A stretch of 30,682 nt of DNA, from the NCBI GenBank assembly GCA_050180745.1, contig JBFXDW010000007.1, positions 1 through 30,682 of the forward strand, in the 5' to 3' direction. The notes under the pieces were generated by a model. The model was not told where the DNA came from. It was given only the letters and a program-made list of their open reading frames with translations, and searched no databases. Below, in pieces: positions 1-9,158 of the stretch; positions within the stretch are counted from its first letter, which is position 1; each line of letters begins with the position of its first letter. The translations under genes and the position numbers were made by a program. The DNA comes from JBFXDW01 sp050180745 (lineage in GTDB: Bacteria > Pseudomonadota > Alphaproteobacteria > UBA9219).

Positions 1-2
1 AC

Positions 3-3000
3 AAGAACACAACCCAGTCCTTGACAGTTAAAAACCAATTCACAGGCGTCAAACCTAACCTCTTTGGCGGCGGAAACCTGAACGATCAATGGGGTGTCTC
101 TGAGATTACCATTTCGGACGGCGTCGTTTGGGATTTGACGGATATAGCTTGGGCTGTCTCACCGAATACCAATGGCGTTGACGGCGTTCTCGAGGGAACG
201 GGCTGCCTGGACGTTCTGGACGGTTCGCGCGGCAATCATACATTGATCGGCGGTGATGGCGGAGATATCTATCTCTTTAATCGTGGCAATGGCGAGAACA
301 CAATCCTTGACCATACCGATTACATTCTCAATACAGCCCCAGATGTTGTCAGTTTTGGGGAAGGCATAACGCTTGATGATCTTCTTTTCAGTCGGGAAGG
401 CGACTCCGGCGACCTCGTTATTCAACTTAAGGATAGCCCCAGCGACAAACTCACGGTTAAGGGACAGTTTACGGCCGGATTTACGGGCGTTTTCGGGACG
501 GTGTGGTTGGACCGCATCGAGGCGTTCCGTTTCTCTGACGGAACCTATTTGTCATGGGATGAGGTTCAAAACAATCTGATTACACAATACGCGGGAATAG
601 CCGGTTCCGATATTTATGGGTTTGATACGGACGACACCATTGATATCGGGACGCAAGGCGATCATTACGTATCAGGTGGCAACGGTAACGATGTTTATCA
701 AGTTTCTTTGAGCAGCGGCAACAACACTATTGAAGACGCGACGGGGAACATCCTGAGTGGAATGACCGATACCGTTCAGTTTGCCCCGGATGTCGATCCG
801 GCATCGGTTCGAGTCGTGCGCGATGGAAATTCAAACGACGTCAAGTTTGTTTTGTCGAATACCTCAACCTTGACGATTAAAAATCAGTTTCTTACTGCTT
901 TTTCTTTGTTCGGCGCTATCTCACTTAGCCGAATTGAAAATTTCCAGTTTCAAGATGAGGCGAGCACGCTCTGGACAGCAAGCGATGTTGAGAAAAAAGC
1001 CATTCAATACGAAATCAACAGCGGCACTCATCAAATCTATGGGTTTGCTGGTGATGACTATATCGACGCTGGAGTGGGCGGGGATGATTATATCTCCGGT
1101 TCAGACGGTGCCGACACCTATGCGTTTGGCTTTGGCTATGGACACGACACGCTTCGCGATCAGATGACAAATCTGCTAAGCGTCGACGGCGACACCGTTC
1201 TTTTCAACGAAGGCGTGGCACGTAGCGACGTTGATTTCTCACGTGACACGGACAAAGACAATCTTATCGTTAAACTCAGCGACGGAAGTGCACTTGATGT
1301 CGTAGGAACGTTTGGCCCCAATTGGTTCGATACGATTGAATATTTTAAATTCCAAGACGCCGAAAGTACGGTCTTAACCGCTGAAGACATCAAACAAATC
1401 GTTTTGTCAAAGCAGGAAGCCGTTCCAAATAGCACCATATACGGATTCTATGGTGGCTCGACGCTTGATGGTGCTGCCGGAAACGAAACCCTCGTTGGCC
1501 TTGACGGTGACAATACTTTCATTTTTGGGCTCGGTTACGGACAGCAGATCGTTAGAAGCGAGTCTTCCATGAACCCACTGGGGAATAATTTTAATACAAT
1601 CCAATTTGGCCCGGGCATTACGTCCGACATGTTGCAGCTGTCCCGGGATGGAATAGATGTATGCGTTAGGGTGAATGGCGTTACAGACACCCTAACTCTT
1701 AAGAACCAGTTCGGGTTTGTCACAAACCCCGATAGCGCTATGGTTCAGCAATTTACGTTTTCTGACGGGACAGTCTGGAATCTATCGGCCATAGAACAAG
1801 CCATCCTTGCTTATGAAACCACCGACCCTTCAAACAACGTCGTTGACGGGTATGGGAGTGATGATCTGTTGTTCTCTGCTAACACTGGAAGCGTAACCTT
1901 TAATGGTAATGAGGGGAACGATACGATAACCGGTGGACTTGGCAGCGATACACTGAACGGCGGCGATGGCGATGACATCCTCAATGGTGGGAGTGGCAAT
2001 GACCTTTTGCAAGGAGGCAATGGCAACAACACCTACATTTTCGGGCGCGGCTATGGGCAGGATACGATCAATAACGTGCATCTTGATAACGGTCACTCGG
2101 TATTGAAGCTGAACGCCGATGTTGCGGTCGCCGATGTTTCTGTGGCGCGTCACTATGACGATCTTATTCTCGCGATCAACGGCACGGAAGACAAAGTCAC
2201 GATCCAAAATTACTTCGGCCGCTCGGAGCTTAGATTGGACTCAATCCAGTTTACTGACGGGACGACATGGGATTATCAGACGGTCTTCGCTCGCGTGATG
2301 ACAGGAACTCCGGGAGATGATATGCTCTTGGGCGACAGCGGCAATAACGTCCTGGATGGTGGCGCAGGAAACGACACGCTGCAAGGCAACGGCGGGAACG
2401 ATACGTATATCTTTGGTCGAGGTTATGGCCACGATACTATCAACAACGTTCACACGGATAGTGGCGTTTCGGTTCTGCAGTTCAAGAGCGACACGGCTCC
2501 CAGCGACATCCTTTTCTCGCGGTCAGGTTATGACCTGATTTTATCGATTTCTGGAACAGATGACAGGGTAACGGTTCAGAATTATTTTTACACAAGTCTT
2601 TGCCGCGTGAACTCCATCACATTCTCGGATGGCACCTCATGGGACTATGCGGCCGTGAGCTCACGGTTCCTTGTCGGCACGCCGGGAGACGATGTTCTGT
2701 CAGGAATTAGCGGCAACGATACGCTCGATGGCGGCGCAGGTAACGATAAACTGACCGGAAACGGCGGTAACGATACCTATATCTTCGGTCGCGGCTATGG
2801 GCAGGACACAATCATCAACACTCACACGACGATGAGCGATCAATCGGTGTTGAAGTTCAACGAAGACACCGCGCCCGGCGATGTTATTACAAGGCGTTCC
2901 GGCGACCATCTGGTCTTGTCGATCTCCGGAACGACCGACGTTGCGACTGTGCAGTACTATTTTAGCAACTGGCAGAACCGCATTGCGACTGTGCAGTTTG

Positions 3001-6000
3001 CAGATGGGACATCGTGGGATTACCAAAAGGTTATCGAGCTTGTGACAACCGGAACTCCGGGTAACGACACGTTGATCGGCACAAGCGGGGATGAGGTGCT
3101 TGATGGCGGCGCCGGTAACGACACGTTGAAGGGCAACGGCGGCAATGACACGTATATCTTTGGCCGCGGATACGGTCAGGATATTGTGCAGGCCGTCCAC
3201 ACCGATAGCGGTCATTCGGTTCTTCAGTTCAATGCGGATGTGAACCCTGCCGATATTGTTGTTACGCGCTCCAGCAGCGATCTTGTCTTGTCCGTCGCCG
3301 GAACAACCGACAAAGTTACGCTGCAATTCTATTTCACGTCAGCAACGTATCAGGTTGCCGGAATCCACTTCTCGGATGGCACGGTTTGGGATTATCAGGA
3401 CATTGTCACGATCCTGACAACGGGGACTCCCGGCAACGATACGTTGGTCGGCACGAGCGGGAATGAAACCCTTGACGGCGGCGCGGGCAACGACACGTTG
3501 AAGGGTAACGGCGGCAACGACACCTATGTATTTGGCCGCGGATATGGACAAGATGCGATTGACAATACGCACAGCGATAGTGGCCAGTCGATCTTGAGGT
3601 TCAATGCCGACACCTTGCCTTCGGATGTTTCTGTGACGCGTTCCAGTTACGATCTTGTTTTCTCTATCCAAGGCACGACAGACCAGATCACGGTCAAGAG
3701 CTTCTTTAGTAATGCGATTTATCGTATTGCCGGCGTGCAGTTTGCCGATGGAACTTATTGGAATGCGGCCAACATTGTCGTTGGAACAGCGGGGAATGAT
3801 ACATTAGCTGCCGTTGCAGCAGGTAGTGCCGTGTTTGGCGGGGCCGGTAACGATACGCTCACGGGTGGCGCTGGAAACGACTTCTTGGTAGGCGGCGTTG
3901 GAGTTGATCAGGTCAATGGCGGCGAGGGTGACGACGTTATTGTCCTGAACAGTGGCGATGAAGCTGTCGGAGAAGTTCTTGATGGCGGCACAGGGGCCAA
4001 TACCCTGCGCGCCAAGGCGGCAGACCTGTCACAAGAGACTCTTTCCAACATTCAGACGCTTGAGCTCATCAATGGCTCCACTGTCAAGCTTGCGGCTGAG
4101 CAGCTTTCTGGCTTTGGTTCAATCGTTGCCGATGCGGGCACAGGACATCTGCAGGCATCTCATGCGGGCGTGTATGACCTGTCCGGCAAAACCGTTGTTG
4201 GTTCGCTTAATCTGACGGGCTCGAGCGGTGATGATACGTTGATTGGGTCCGAGGGCAGTGACGTGCTTGATGGGGTCTTGGGGAGTGACTTGTTGCGCGG
4301 CAATGGCGGTGCGGATCAATACGTGTTCGGAAGAGGTTATGGCCAAGACGTTATCGATAATTATCATACGACAACCGATCAATCTGTGTTGACGTTTAAC
4401 GCGGATGTCTTGCCGGGCGACGTTCAAATGGCCAGGGATAACGATAATCTTGTCTTGTCCATAACCGGTACGTCAGATGCCGTTACGATTCAAAATTTCT
4501 TCGTTGATGCTTCGCATCAAGTTGCCTCCGTGTCTTTTGCGGACGGCACGATTTGGTCGGCGCAGCAGATTTTGGATGCAACGGCGGCGCAGACCTACAC
4601 ATTGACCAGAGGCGTTGATCTTATTCAAGGCTCTGCCGGTTCCGATACGATCATTGCGACCTCCGGCACGCTTTCGCATGACGATGTTATCGACGGACAA
4701 GGCGGCAACAACGCTCTCGTTTTGTCTGGCGCGGGGACATTCGACCTTCGGGTGCCTGCGCAACTGGACAATATCCAATCGATCGAGGCTCAGGAAGGAC
4801 AATCGCGGTACGTTTCCGAAGACGGCAGCATCGATATTGCCAGCACACGCCAAGCAGTCTATTTGCGCGACGGCATGGATGCAACACTTCACGTTGCTTC
4901 GGCGGCGCTGGATGCTGAGAATCCGAACACCGCAGGCATCACAATCTACGGCGCAAATAATACCGCGACAATTAACCTAGAGTCAGGGAATGATGTCGTC
5001 TATCTGGGCAGTGCGGCAGAGACCGTAAACGGCGGGAGCGGTAATAATACATTCTATGTCGACGCGACAACCGTTGGAGCGACTATTAACGGTGGATCGG
5101 GTATAAATACGCTCAGAGTCATGGGCGGCGGTTCTGTAACGATGGGCGACAATCTATCCGGAATATCGTCGGTTCGTCTTACGACTGCCTCGACGGGGCA
5201 ATCTCAGCCGGATTACGACTTTACGGCAAACGGATTGCAGAATCTGACCATCTATGGAACTTCCGGCGACGATACGATTACGCTTGGCGATGCAAGCCAG
5301 ACAGTCAGCACAGGGACCGGAAACGACCACATTATCGCAGCAGTGGATCAAGCCTCGGCTGCGGTTATTGGCAGCACAGGACATGCCGTTTTTGAAATCA
5401 CAGAAGGCGGCACGTTCAGTCTGAACGCCAATACTCGGAATGTTACGGTTCAACTTGATCAAGCTAGCAATATCACCCTTAACGCCCGCGCACCGAGCGT
5501 CATCGGAAGCGATGGTGATGACATTATCACGGCGGTTAATGGATCGTTGCGTTCGACAAACAGCATTGATGCGGCTGGCGGGGATAACACGCTGCGGCTT
5601 TCCGGTGCGGGTACGTTCGACCTTCGCGCGCCCGTGCAACTGGACAATATCCAGACGATTGAGACTCAGGAGGGACAAACCGGCTACACCTCTGAAGACG
5701 GCAGTATAAGTTTTCCCAGTGCGCGCCAAGCCGTTTATCTGCGTGACGGGATGGATGCCACCGTCAACGTTGCTTCGGCAGAAATAAACGAAAGTAATCC
5801 GCGGAGCGCAGGGATAACGATTTACGGAGCGGACAACGCTGCAACCATTAACCTTGGCTCCGGAGACGATACTGTTTATCTCGGGAGTGCCTCTGAGATT
5901 GTCAATGGTTGCAGCGGCAACAGCACGTTCTATGTCAATTCTGAAACCATTGGCGCGACCATCAACGGCGGCAGCGGTGTGAACAGGTTGGTTGTTAAAG

Positions 6001-7859
6001 GCGGCGGTGAAGCCGCGATGGGAGACAATATAAGTGGCATCTCGAGCGTTTATTTGGCGAATGCCGCTGTTGACACGACCCAACCCGATTATGTATTAAA
6101 TGTAAATGACATCAACGGGTTGACCGTTTACGGCAGCACAGGCGATGACACGATCACTGTCGGCAACGCGACCCAGATCATTAATGGAAACGGCGGTAAT
6201 GACCGGACCATCGTGGATGTTGAAACTGTAGGCGCTCTTGTTCGTGGCGGATCGGGTATTGATACGCTCGAGATCGTTGGGGGCGGAACAGCTGTAATGA
6301 ACAGCAGCTGTTCAAGCATTGATATTGTCCAACTTGATGCAGCGACGAACCTAACGCTGAATAGAGAGACGGGTATATCCGTTGAAGGCAGCTCCGGCGA
6401 TGACATTATCAACGCGCCTGCAGGGATTTTCTCTAGCGCAACCAGTATTGACGGCAAAGACGGTTTCGATACGTTGAATCTGGTCGGCGCGGGAACCTTC
6501 GATCTGAGCAAGGCGGCTGAGATTGAGAATATCGAACTGATCACGGCCCAAGAAGGTCAATCCGGCTACAGCAACACAGACGCAGGCCTAAACATCGCCA
6601 GCACACGGCAAGCTGTGTATTTGAAGGATGGAGTGGATACCATCCTTAACGTCGCATCGGCGGCTTTAAACACAGAAAACCCGAACGCCGCAGGCATCAC
6701 AATCCACGGCGCGGACAATGCGGCGACCATCAATCTTGGTTCCGGAAATGACACCGTTTATCTTGGTAGCGCCCTTGAGACCGTAAACGGCGGTGGAGGT
6801 AATAACACGTTCTATGTCGATGCGGCGACTATTGCGGCGACCATCGACGGCGGCAGTGGTGTGAATACTCTTCACGTAACTGGCGGCGGTGTTGTGACGA
6901 TGGGGGCTAATGTCTCCGGAGTCAGCGTGGTTCGCTTGGATAACGCTCCGTCCGGCCAAACGCAGGAGAATTACGAGTTCACGGCAACCGGTGTAGGGCC
7001 TCTGACGATCTATGGAAGCTCAGGCGATGATATCACCCACCTGACCAAAGTTGGGGATAAAGTCTATGCAGGAGACGGGAATGACACGATCTACCTTGAT
7101 GTAAGCAGCCCTGTCGGCAGTGTCATCAGCGGCGGGAATGGTCAGAACACTCTGTACACGCAAGACTGCGACCTCAGTGGTGCGAGCATCAGCAATATCC
7201 AGACGCTCTACGTCAACGGCTCTGTCTCGCTAACGGGGTCACAGCTATCGCGCTTCACCTCTCTTGATGTGAGCGGCAACCCTCTGGCGAAGGGGACGAT
7301 CTATGCGACGAGCGCCGGTACGTACGATCTATCGACAAAGAGCATCGTAGGCTCGTTTGATATGATTGGCTCAAGTGGGAACGACGTTCTGCGTGGCAAT
7401 GCGTCTGCTCAAGTTCTCTCGTCTGGTGCAGGCAACGATACGCTAGATGGCCAAGGCGGCGCCGACTGGCTAGACGGCGGCATCGGAAACGATACCTACC
7501 AGTATGCGCGCGGCTATGGCGCGGGGACAATCCATGATTACGACACGACCGTGGGCAATAAGGACACGCTGAGCTTCGCTACGGGAGTCACAGACGATCA
7601 ACTGTGGTTCAGTCAGCAAGGAGATGATCTCGTTGTCTCGATTATCGGCACCAATGATGCTGTGACTGTCAAGGATTGGTACAGCGGATCAGCTAATCAT
7701 GTTGAGAAGATTAAGACGGCTGACGGGCATTATCTTCTCGACACTGCTGTGCAGAACATGGTCTCCGCCATGGCTTCCATGACGCCACCGTCTGAGACAT
7801 CTCTACCGGTCAATTATCAGGACATTCTCAATCCCGTGATCGCGGCAAATTGGAAGTAG
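3..7859 (+). CDS. Giant RTX-type calcium-binding secreted protein, 5'-truncated by window edge
   Basis: The frame is open from base 3, and the residues before the first possible start (TTG at 21) continue the recurring LTVKNQF-type motif, so the true start lies upstream. At least 2612 residues remain. The protein carries many nonapeptide RTX repeats (GGxGxDxLx), which in this family bind Ca2+ and fold outside the cell after type I secretion. Eleven modules with a Y-x-FGRGYGQD-type motif followed by a KVTVQNYF-type strand and an FxDGTxWD motif (HCBP-related repeats) occur near 270, 690, 1120, 1520, 2036, 2408, 2780, 3157, 3529, 4322 and 7500; those from 2036 to 3529 are spaced about 370-378 bp. 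Between 4.6 and 7.1 kb a different unit of about 879 bp occurs three times. No enzymatic domain is visible in the part present. An adhesin or surface-layer role is inference. No secretion genes (ABC transporter, membrane fusion protein) lie in the window. Confidence 0.9.
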   Translation, partial: KNTTQSLTVKNQFTGVKPNLFGGGNLNDQWGVSEITISDGVVWDLTDIAWAVSPNTNGVDGVLEGTGCLDVLDGSRGNHTLIGGDGGDIYLFNRGNGENTILDHTDYILNTAPDVVSFGEGITLDDLLFSREGDSGDLVIQLKDSPSDKLTVKGQFTAGFTGVFGTVWLDRIEAFRFSDGTYLSWDEVQNNLITQYAGIAGSDIYGFDTDDTIDIGTQGDHYVSGGNGNDVYQVSLSSGNNTIEDATGNILSGMTDTVQFAPDVDPASVRVVRDGNSNDVKFVLSNTSTLTIKNQFLTAFSLFGAISLSRIENFQFQDEASTLWTASDVEKKAIQYEINSGTHQIYGFAGDDYIDAGVGGDDYISGSDGADTYAFGFGYGHDTLRDQMTNLLSVDGDTVLFNEGVARSDVDFSRDTDKDNLIVKLSDGSALDVVGTFGPNWFDTIEYFKFQDAESTVLTAEDIKQIVLSKQEAVPNSTIYGFYGGSTLDGAAGNETLVGLDGDNTFIFGLGYGQQIVRSESSMNPLGNNFNTIQFGPGITSDMLQLSRDGIDVCVRVNGVTDTLTLKNQFGFVTNPDSAMVQQFTFSDGTVWNLSAIEQAILAYETTDPSNNVVDGYGSDDLLFSANTGSVTFNGNEGNDTITGGLGSDTLNGGDGDDILNGGSGNDLLQGGNGNNTYIFGRGYGQDTINNVHLDNGHSVLKLNADVAVADVSVARHYDDLILAINGTEDKVTIQNYFGRSELRLDSIQFTDGTTWDYQTVFARVMTGTPGDDMLLGDSGNNVLDGGAGNDTLQGNGGNDTYIFGRGYGHDTINNVHTDSGVSVLQFKSDTAPSDILFSRSGYDLILSISGTDDRVTVQNYFYTSLCRVNSITFSDGTSWDYAAVSSRFLVGTPGDDVLSGISGNDTLDGGAGNDKLTGNGGNDTYIFGRGYGQDTIINTHTTMSDQSVLKFNEDTAPGDVITRRSGDHLVLSISGTTDVATVQYYFSNWQNRIATVQFADGTSWDYQKVIELVTTGTPGNDTLIGTSGDEVLDGGAGNDTLKGNGGNDTYIFGRGYGQDIVQAVHTDSGHSVLQFNADVNPADIVVTRSSSDLVLSVAGTTDKVTLQFYFTSATYQVAGIHFSDGTVWDYQDIVTILTTGTPGNDTLVGTSGNETLDGGAGNDTLKGNGGNDTYVFGRGYGQDAIDNTHSDSGQSILRFNADTLPSDVSVTRSSYDLVFSIQGTTDQITVKSFFSNAIYRIAGVQFADGTYWNAANIVVGTAGNDTLAAVAAGSAVFGGAGNDTLTGGAGNDFLVGGVGVDQVNGGEGDDVIVLNSGDEAVGEVLDGGTGANTLRAKAADLSQETLSNIQTLELINGSTVKLAAEQLSGFGSIVADAGTGHLQASHAGVYDLSGKTVVGSLNLTGSSGDDTLIGSEGSDVLDGVLGSDLLRGNGGADQYVFGRGYGQDVIDNYHTTTDQSVLTFNADVLPGDVQMARDNDNLVLSITGTSDAVTIQNFFVDASHQVASVSFADGTIWSAQQILDATAAQTYTLTRGVDLIQGSAGSDTIIATSGTLSHDDVIDGQGGNNALVLSGAGTFDLRVPAQLDNIQSIEAQEGQSRYVSEDGSIDIASTRQAVYLRDGMDATLHVASAALDAENPNTAGITIYGANNTATINLESGNDVVYLGSAAETVNGGSGNNTFYVDATTVGATINGGSGINTLRVMGGGSVTMGDNLSGISSVRLTTASTGQSQPDYDFTANGLQNLTIYGTSGDDTITLGDASQTVSTGTGNDHIIAAVDQASAAVIGSTGHAVFEITEGGTFSLNANTRNVTVQLDQASNITLNARAPSVIGSDGDDIITAVNGSLRSTNSIDAAGGDNTLRLSGAGTFDLRAPVQLDNIQTIETQEGQTGYTSEDGSISFPSARQAVYLRDGMDATVNVASAEINESNPRSAGITIYGADNAATINLGSGDDTVYLGSASEIVNGCSGNSTFYVNSETIGATINGGSGVNRLVVKGGGEAAMGDNISGISSVYLANAAVDTTQPDYVLNVNDINGLTVYGSTGDDTITVGNATQIINGNGGNDRTIVDVETVGALVRGGSGIDTLEIVGGGTAVMNSSCSSIDIVQLDAATNLTLNRETGISVEGSSGDDIINAPAGIFSSATSIDGKDGFDTLNLVGAGTFDLSKAAEIENIELITAQEGQSGYSNTDAGLNIASTRQAVYLKDGVDTILNVASAALNTENPNAAGITIHGADNAATINLGSGNDTVYLGSALETVNGGGGNNTFYVDAATIAATIDGGSGVNTLHVTGGGVVTMGANVSGVSVVRLDNAPSGQTQENYEFTATGVGPLTIYGSSGDDITHLTKVGDKVYAGDGNDTIYLDVSSPVGSVISGGNGQNTLYTQDCDLSGASISNIQTLYVNGSVSLTGSQLSRFTSLDVSGNPLAKGTIYATSAGTYDLSTKSIVGSFDMIGSSGNDVLRGNASAQVLSSGAGNDTLDGQGGADWLDGGIGNDTYQYARGYGAGTIHDYDTTVGNKDTLSFATGVTDDQLWFSQQGDDLVVSIIGTNDAVTVKDWYSGSANHVEKIKTADGHYLLDTAVQNMVSAMASMTPPSETSLPVNYQDILNPVIAANWK
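4680..7110 (+). repeat. Three tandem copies of a ~293-residue unit inside the RTX gene
   Basis: The motif GAGTFDL followed by NI(Q/E)xIExQEGQ occurs at about 4735, 5614 and 6493, so the period is about 879 bp (293 codons). Each unit also holds RQAVYLRDG or RQAVYLKDG, a GITIYGAxNxATINL strand, a YLGSAxE(T/I)VNG motif and a GGSGxNxLxVxGGG turn. At DNA level copies 1 and 2 are closer to each other than to copy 3. Confidence 0.8.
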
Positions 7860-8094
7860 GATTCATTTTCGTTGTATTTCGCTTACAACGGGTCCTCCCT
7901 GCGGGGCTTCGTATGCGGGCGGCAAAGGCGTGGGAAAGGCTCACACACGGGGCTGAAAAGCGGGAAGCCAGCCTGTAGCGCGGAATCCGGCCCCTGCGTG
8001 GGAAGTCCGGCCAGAACTTTGTAAAAACAAAGGGTAACGGTGCAGCGTGGGGCCGTGAGGGGGGCTGGATTCCTTGTTTTGGGGAATCCACCCT

Positions 8095-8135
8095 TGTAAC
8101 CCCATACCCCCTGTAACCTGTAACCACATGTAACC
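8095..8135 (+). repeat. Iteron-like cluster, TGTAACC x4
   Basis: TGTAACC occurs at 8095-8101, 8112-8118, 8119-8125 and 8129-8135, all in the same orientation. Short direct repeats at this density are typical of binding sites for a replication initiator or regulator. Which protein would bind is not known. Confidence 0.6.
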
Positions 8136-8247
8136 CGATTTCAGGGGCTATCGCTAGCGAGATACTGCGCCTCGTCCGCCCCCATAGGGTTTCGGGTGTG
8201 GAGGACCCGATGGCAGGCGGGAGCCGCAGTAGGTCAGTTTGTGCGCC

Positions 8248-8297
8248 TGTCCACGGGTGGACAAAACAGGTGTCCACCGCCTGAAAAAATGTCCACC
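8248..8297. repeat. Iteron-like cluster, TGTCCAC x4 (one inverted)
   Basis: TGTCCAC lies at 8248-8254, 8271-8277 and 8290-8296, with the inverted form GTGGACA at 8257-8263. The first two form a short palindrome around a 2-bp centre. The unit resembles TGTAACC in the neighbouring cluster (same TGT..CC frame), so both may serve related proteins. Confidence 0.55.
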
Positions 8298-8525
8298 CTT
8301 ATTTCAGGTCGTGGGTAGCGATGTGCCGCGCTACGCCCGCCCGCATAGGGTTTTGGGCTGGAAGAACCTAGCTGGTGAAGCGGTTTCCCCCTTTGTTATG
8401 AACGTGTTGGCGTATGTGTTTAGTTTAGGCAAAGACCGATTCACGGGCTAGAAAAGTCCCACGCTGCGCTCCCCCGCATAGGAAAACGCTCAGGAGGACC
8501 CACGCCAAACCATGCGATCCTATCA

Positions 8526-9158
8526 TCATGGTTCGCACCACGAGGCCCAAACGCGCCATCGAGGGAGGGACTCACCGGACAGAGCCTTAAAACGGATGGT
8601 GTTGAATTGCTTGCCGCTGGGCGCACGAACAACTGCCGTCTTTTCACACACGGCCAAAATGTCCCCGCCTTCAATCAGGGGGATTAGCCCATCGGGGATG
8701 GCGAAAACATTGTCCGGCTTCCAGCCCAAGGCCGCGACCTGTGCCCCCCATAGATCGACAAACGATTTTGCGTCTGCCTGAATCTGTGCCCAGCGTTCTG
8801 CTGAATAGATTGTGGGGCGCGGCATAGCGCAAAGCCTGTCCGTGTGTTTCGCAAAGTCTGCTACGGTACATTGCTTTGACGGTGTTTCAGGTGTTGCATG
8901 TGTTTCTCTGGAATCATCCCTTTGAGTTTCCTTGGTGTTTTCTGAAACACTTGTGCAACACCTACCATGTATTGGTTTTTCAGTCGTGGCAGGCGAAACA
9001 CCTTTTGCCTGTTCTGCTCCCAAGGTGTTGCGCTTGGGTGTTTCGGGCAATGCCTCTGGTATCTTTGCCTTTTCTGCCTGTGCAACACCCGAAACACCTG
9101 CAACACCTTTGGCTGTGGTTGAAGGAAAAAGATTTGAGAAGGCGTCACGCATCGACAT
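8526..9158 (-). CDS. Accessory protein of the replication operon (hypothetical, 210 aa)
   Basis: The ATG at 9158 overlaps the end of the upstream primase gene by 14 bp and has a GAGGGCG-type binding site about 8 bases before it. A longer frame reaches 9257, but this start fits coupling better. An ATG at 9152 is also possible. The middle third is low-complexity, rich in Thr, Pro, Glu and Ala, with GVAGVSGVA and TPETPS runs, probably disordered. The last ~95 residues (AERWAQIQADAKSFVDLWG through FNTIRFKALSG) look like a compact domain that I recall as common beside alphaproteobacterial phage or element primases. No catalytic motif is seen. A role in element replication is inferred from position only. 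The linker DNA carries a striking repeat array. Confidence 0.75.
   Translation of the reverse strand: MSMRDAFSNLFPSTTAKGVAGVSGVAQAEKAKIPEALPETPKRNTLGAEQAKGVSPATTEKPIHGRCCTSVSENTKETQRDDSRETHATPETPSKQCTVADFAKHTDRLCAMPRPTIYSAERWAQIQADAKSFVDLWGAQVAALGWKPDNVFAIPDGLIPLIEGGDILAVCEKTAVVRAPSGKQFNTIRFKALSGESLPRWRVWASWCEP
8881..9107. repeat. Dense bidirectional array of GGTGTT(T/G)C octamers inside a coding gene; candidate replication origin
   Basis: Forward copies start at 8881, 8890, 9024 and 9037. Inverted copies (G(A/C)AACACC) start at 8955, 8995, 9082, 9091 and 9100. Near-matches start at 8899, 8934 and 8944. Two runs have 9-bp spacing. Because the octamer appears in both orientations it is translated differently in each (GVA/GVS versus ETP/ATP), so protein repeats alone do not explain it. 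The gene lies in the operon of a Toprim-DUF927 primase-helicase, the kind of protein that binds iterons in satellite elements such as P4. Origin function is inference. Confidence 0.6.

Larger units (their letters stand above)
7890..8503. repeat. Dispersed degenerate repeat family, four copies (one inverted)
   Basis: Three direct copies lie near 8137-8210, 8301-8371 and 8438-8503. They share a core with GCGC..CGCCC.CATAGGG followed by a GGAGGACCC-like end. A fourth copy in the opposite orientation lies at 7890-7925, beginning GGGTCCTCC and containing TATGCGGG. The first two direct copies are each preceded by the last repeat of an iteron cluster and an ATTTCAGG word. Alignment was by eye; percentages were not computed. 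Confidence 0.55.
7860..8525. other. Gene-free, repeat-rich 666-bp stretch between the RTX gene and the replication module
   Basis: No convincing gene is present; the open frames here lack ribosome binding sites and have low-complexity translations. The stretch holds two clusters of 7-bp iteron-like repeats, four degenerate copies of a longer repeat, and small inverted repeats at 7871-7889 and 8067-8089 (GGATTCC/GGAATCC). It lies downstream of the minus-strand operon and just past the RTX stop codon, where no U-rich terminator was seen. It may be an element boundary or part of a replication origin. Confidence 0.6.

Noticed and set aside
2036..3760. Regular ~370-bp repeats as a possible CRISPR-like array
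   Set aside because: The repeats are protein modules with variable codons, and there are no constant short repeats with unique spacers.
5154..6083. 309-residue open frame on the minus strand within the RTX gene
   Set aside because: It lies wholly antisense to the repetitive RTX gene, and its own repeats mirror the RTX repeats; it is a by-product of codon bias.
7828..8277. 149-residue minus-strand frame over the end of the RTX gene and the repeats
   Set aside because: No ribosome binding site, overlap with the RTX 3' end, and Arg/Pro/Ser-rich translation typical of GC-rich non-coding DNA.
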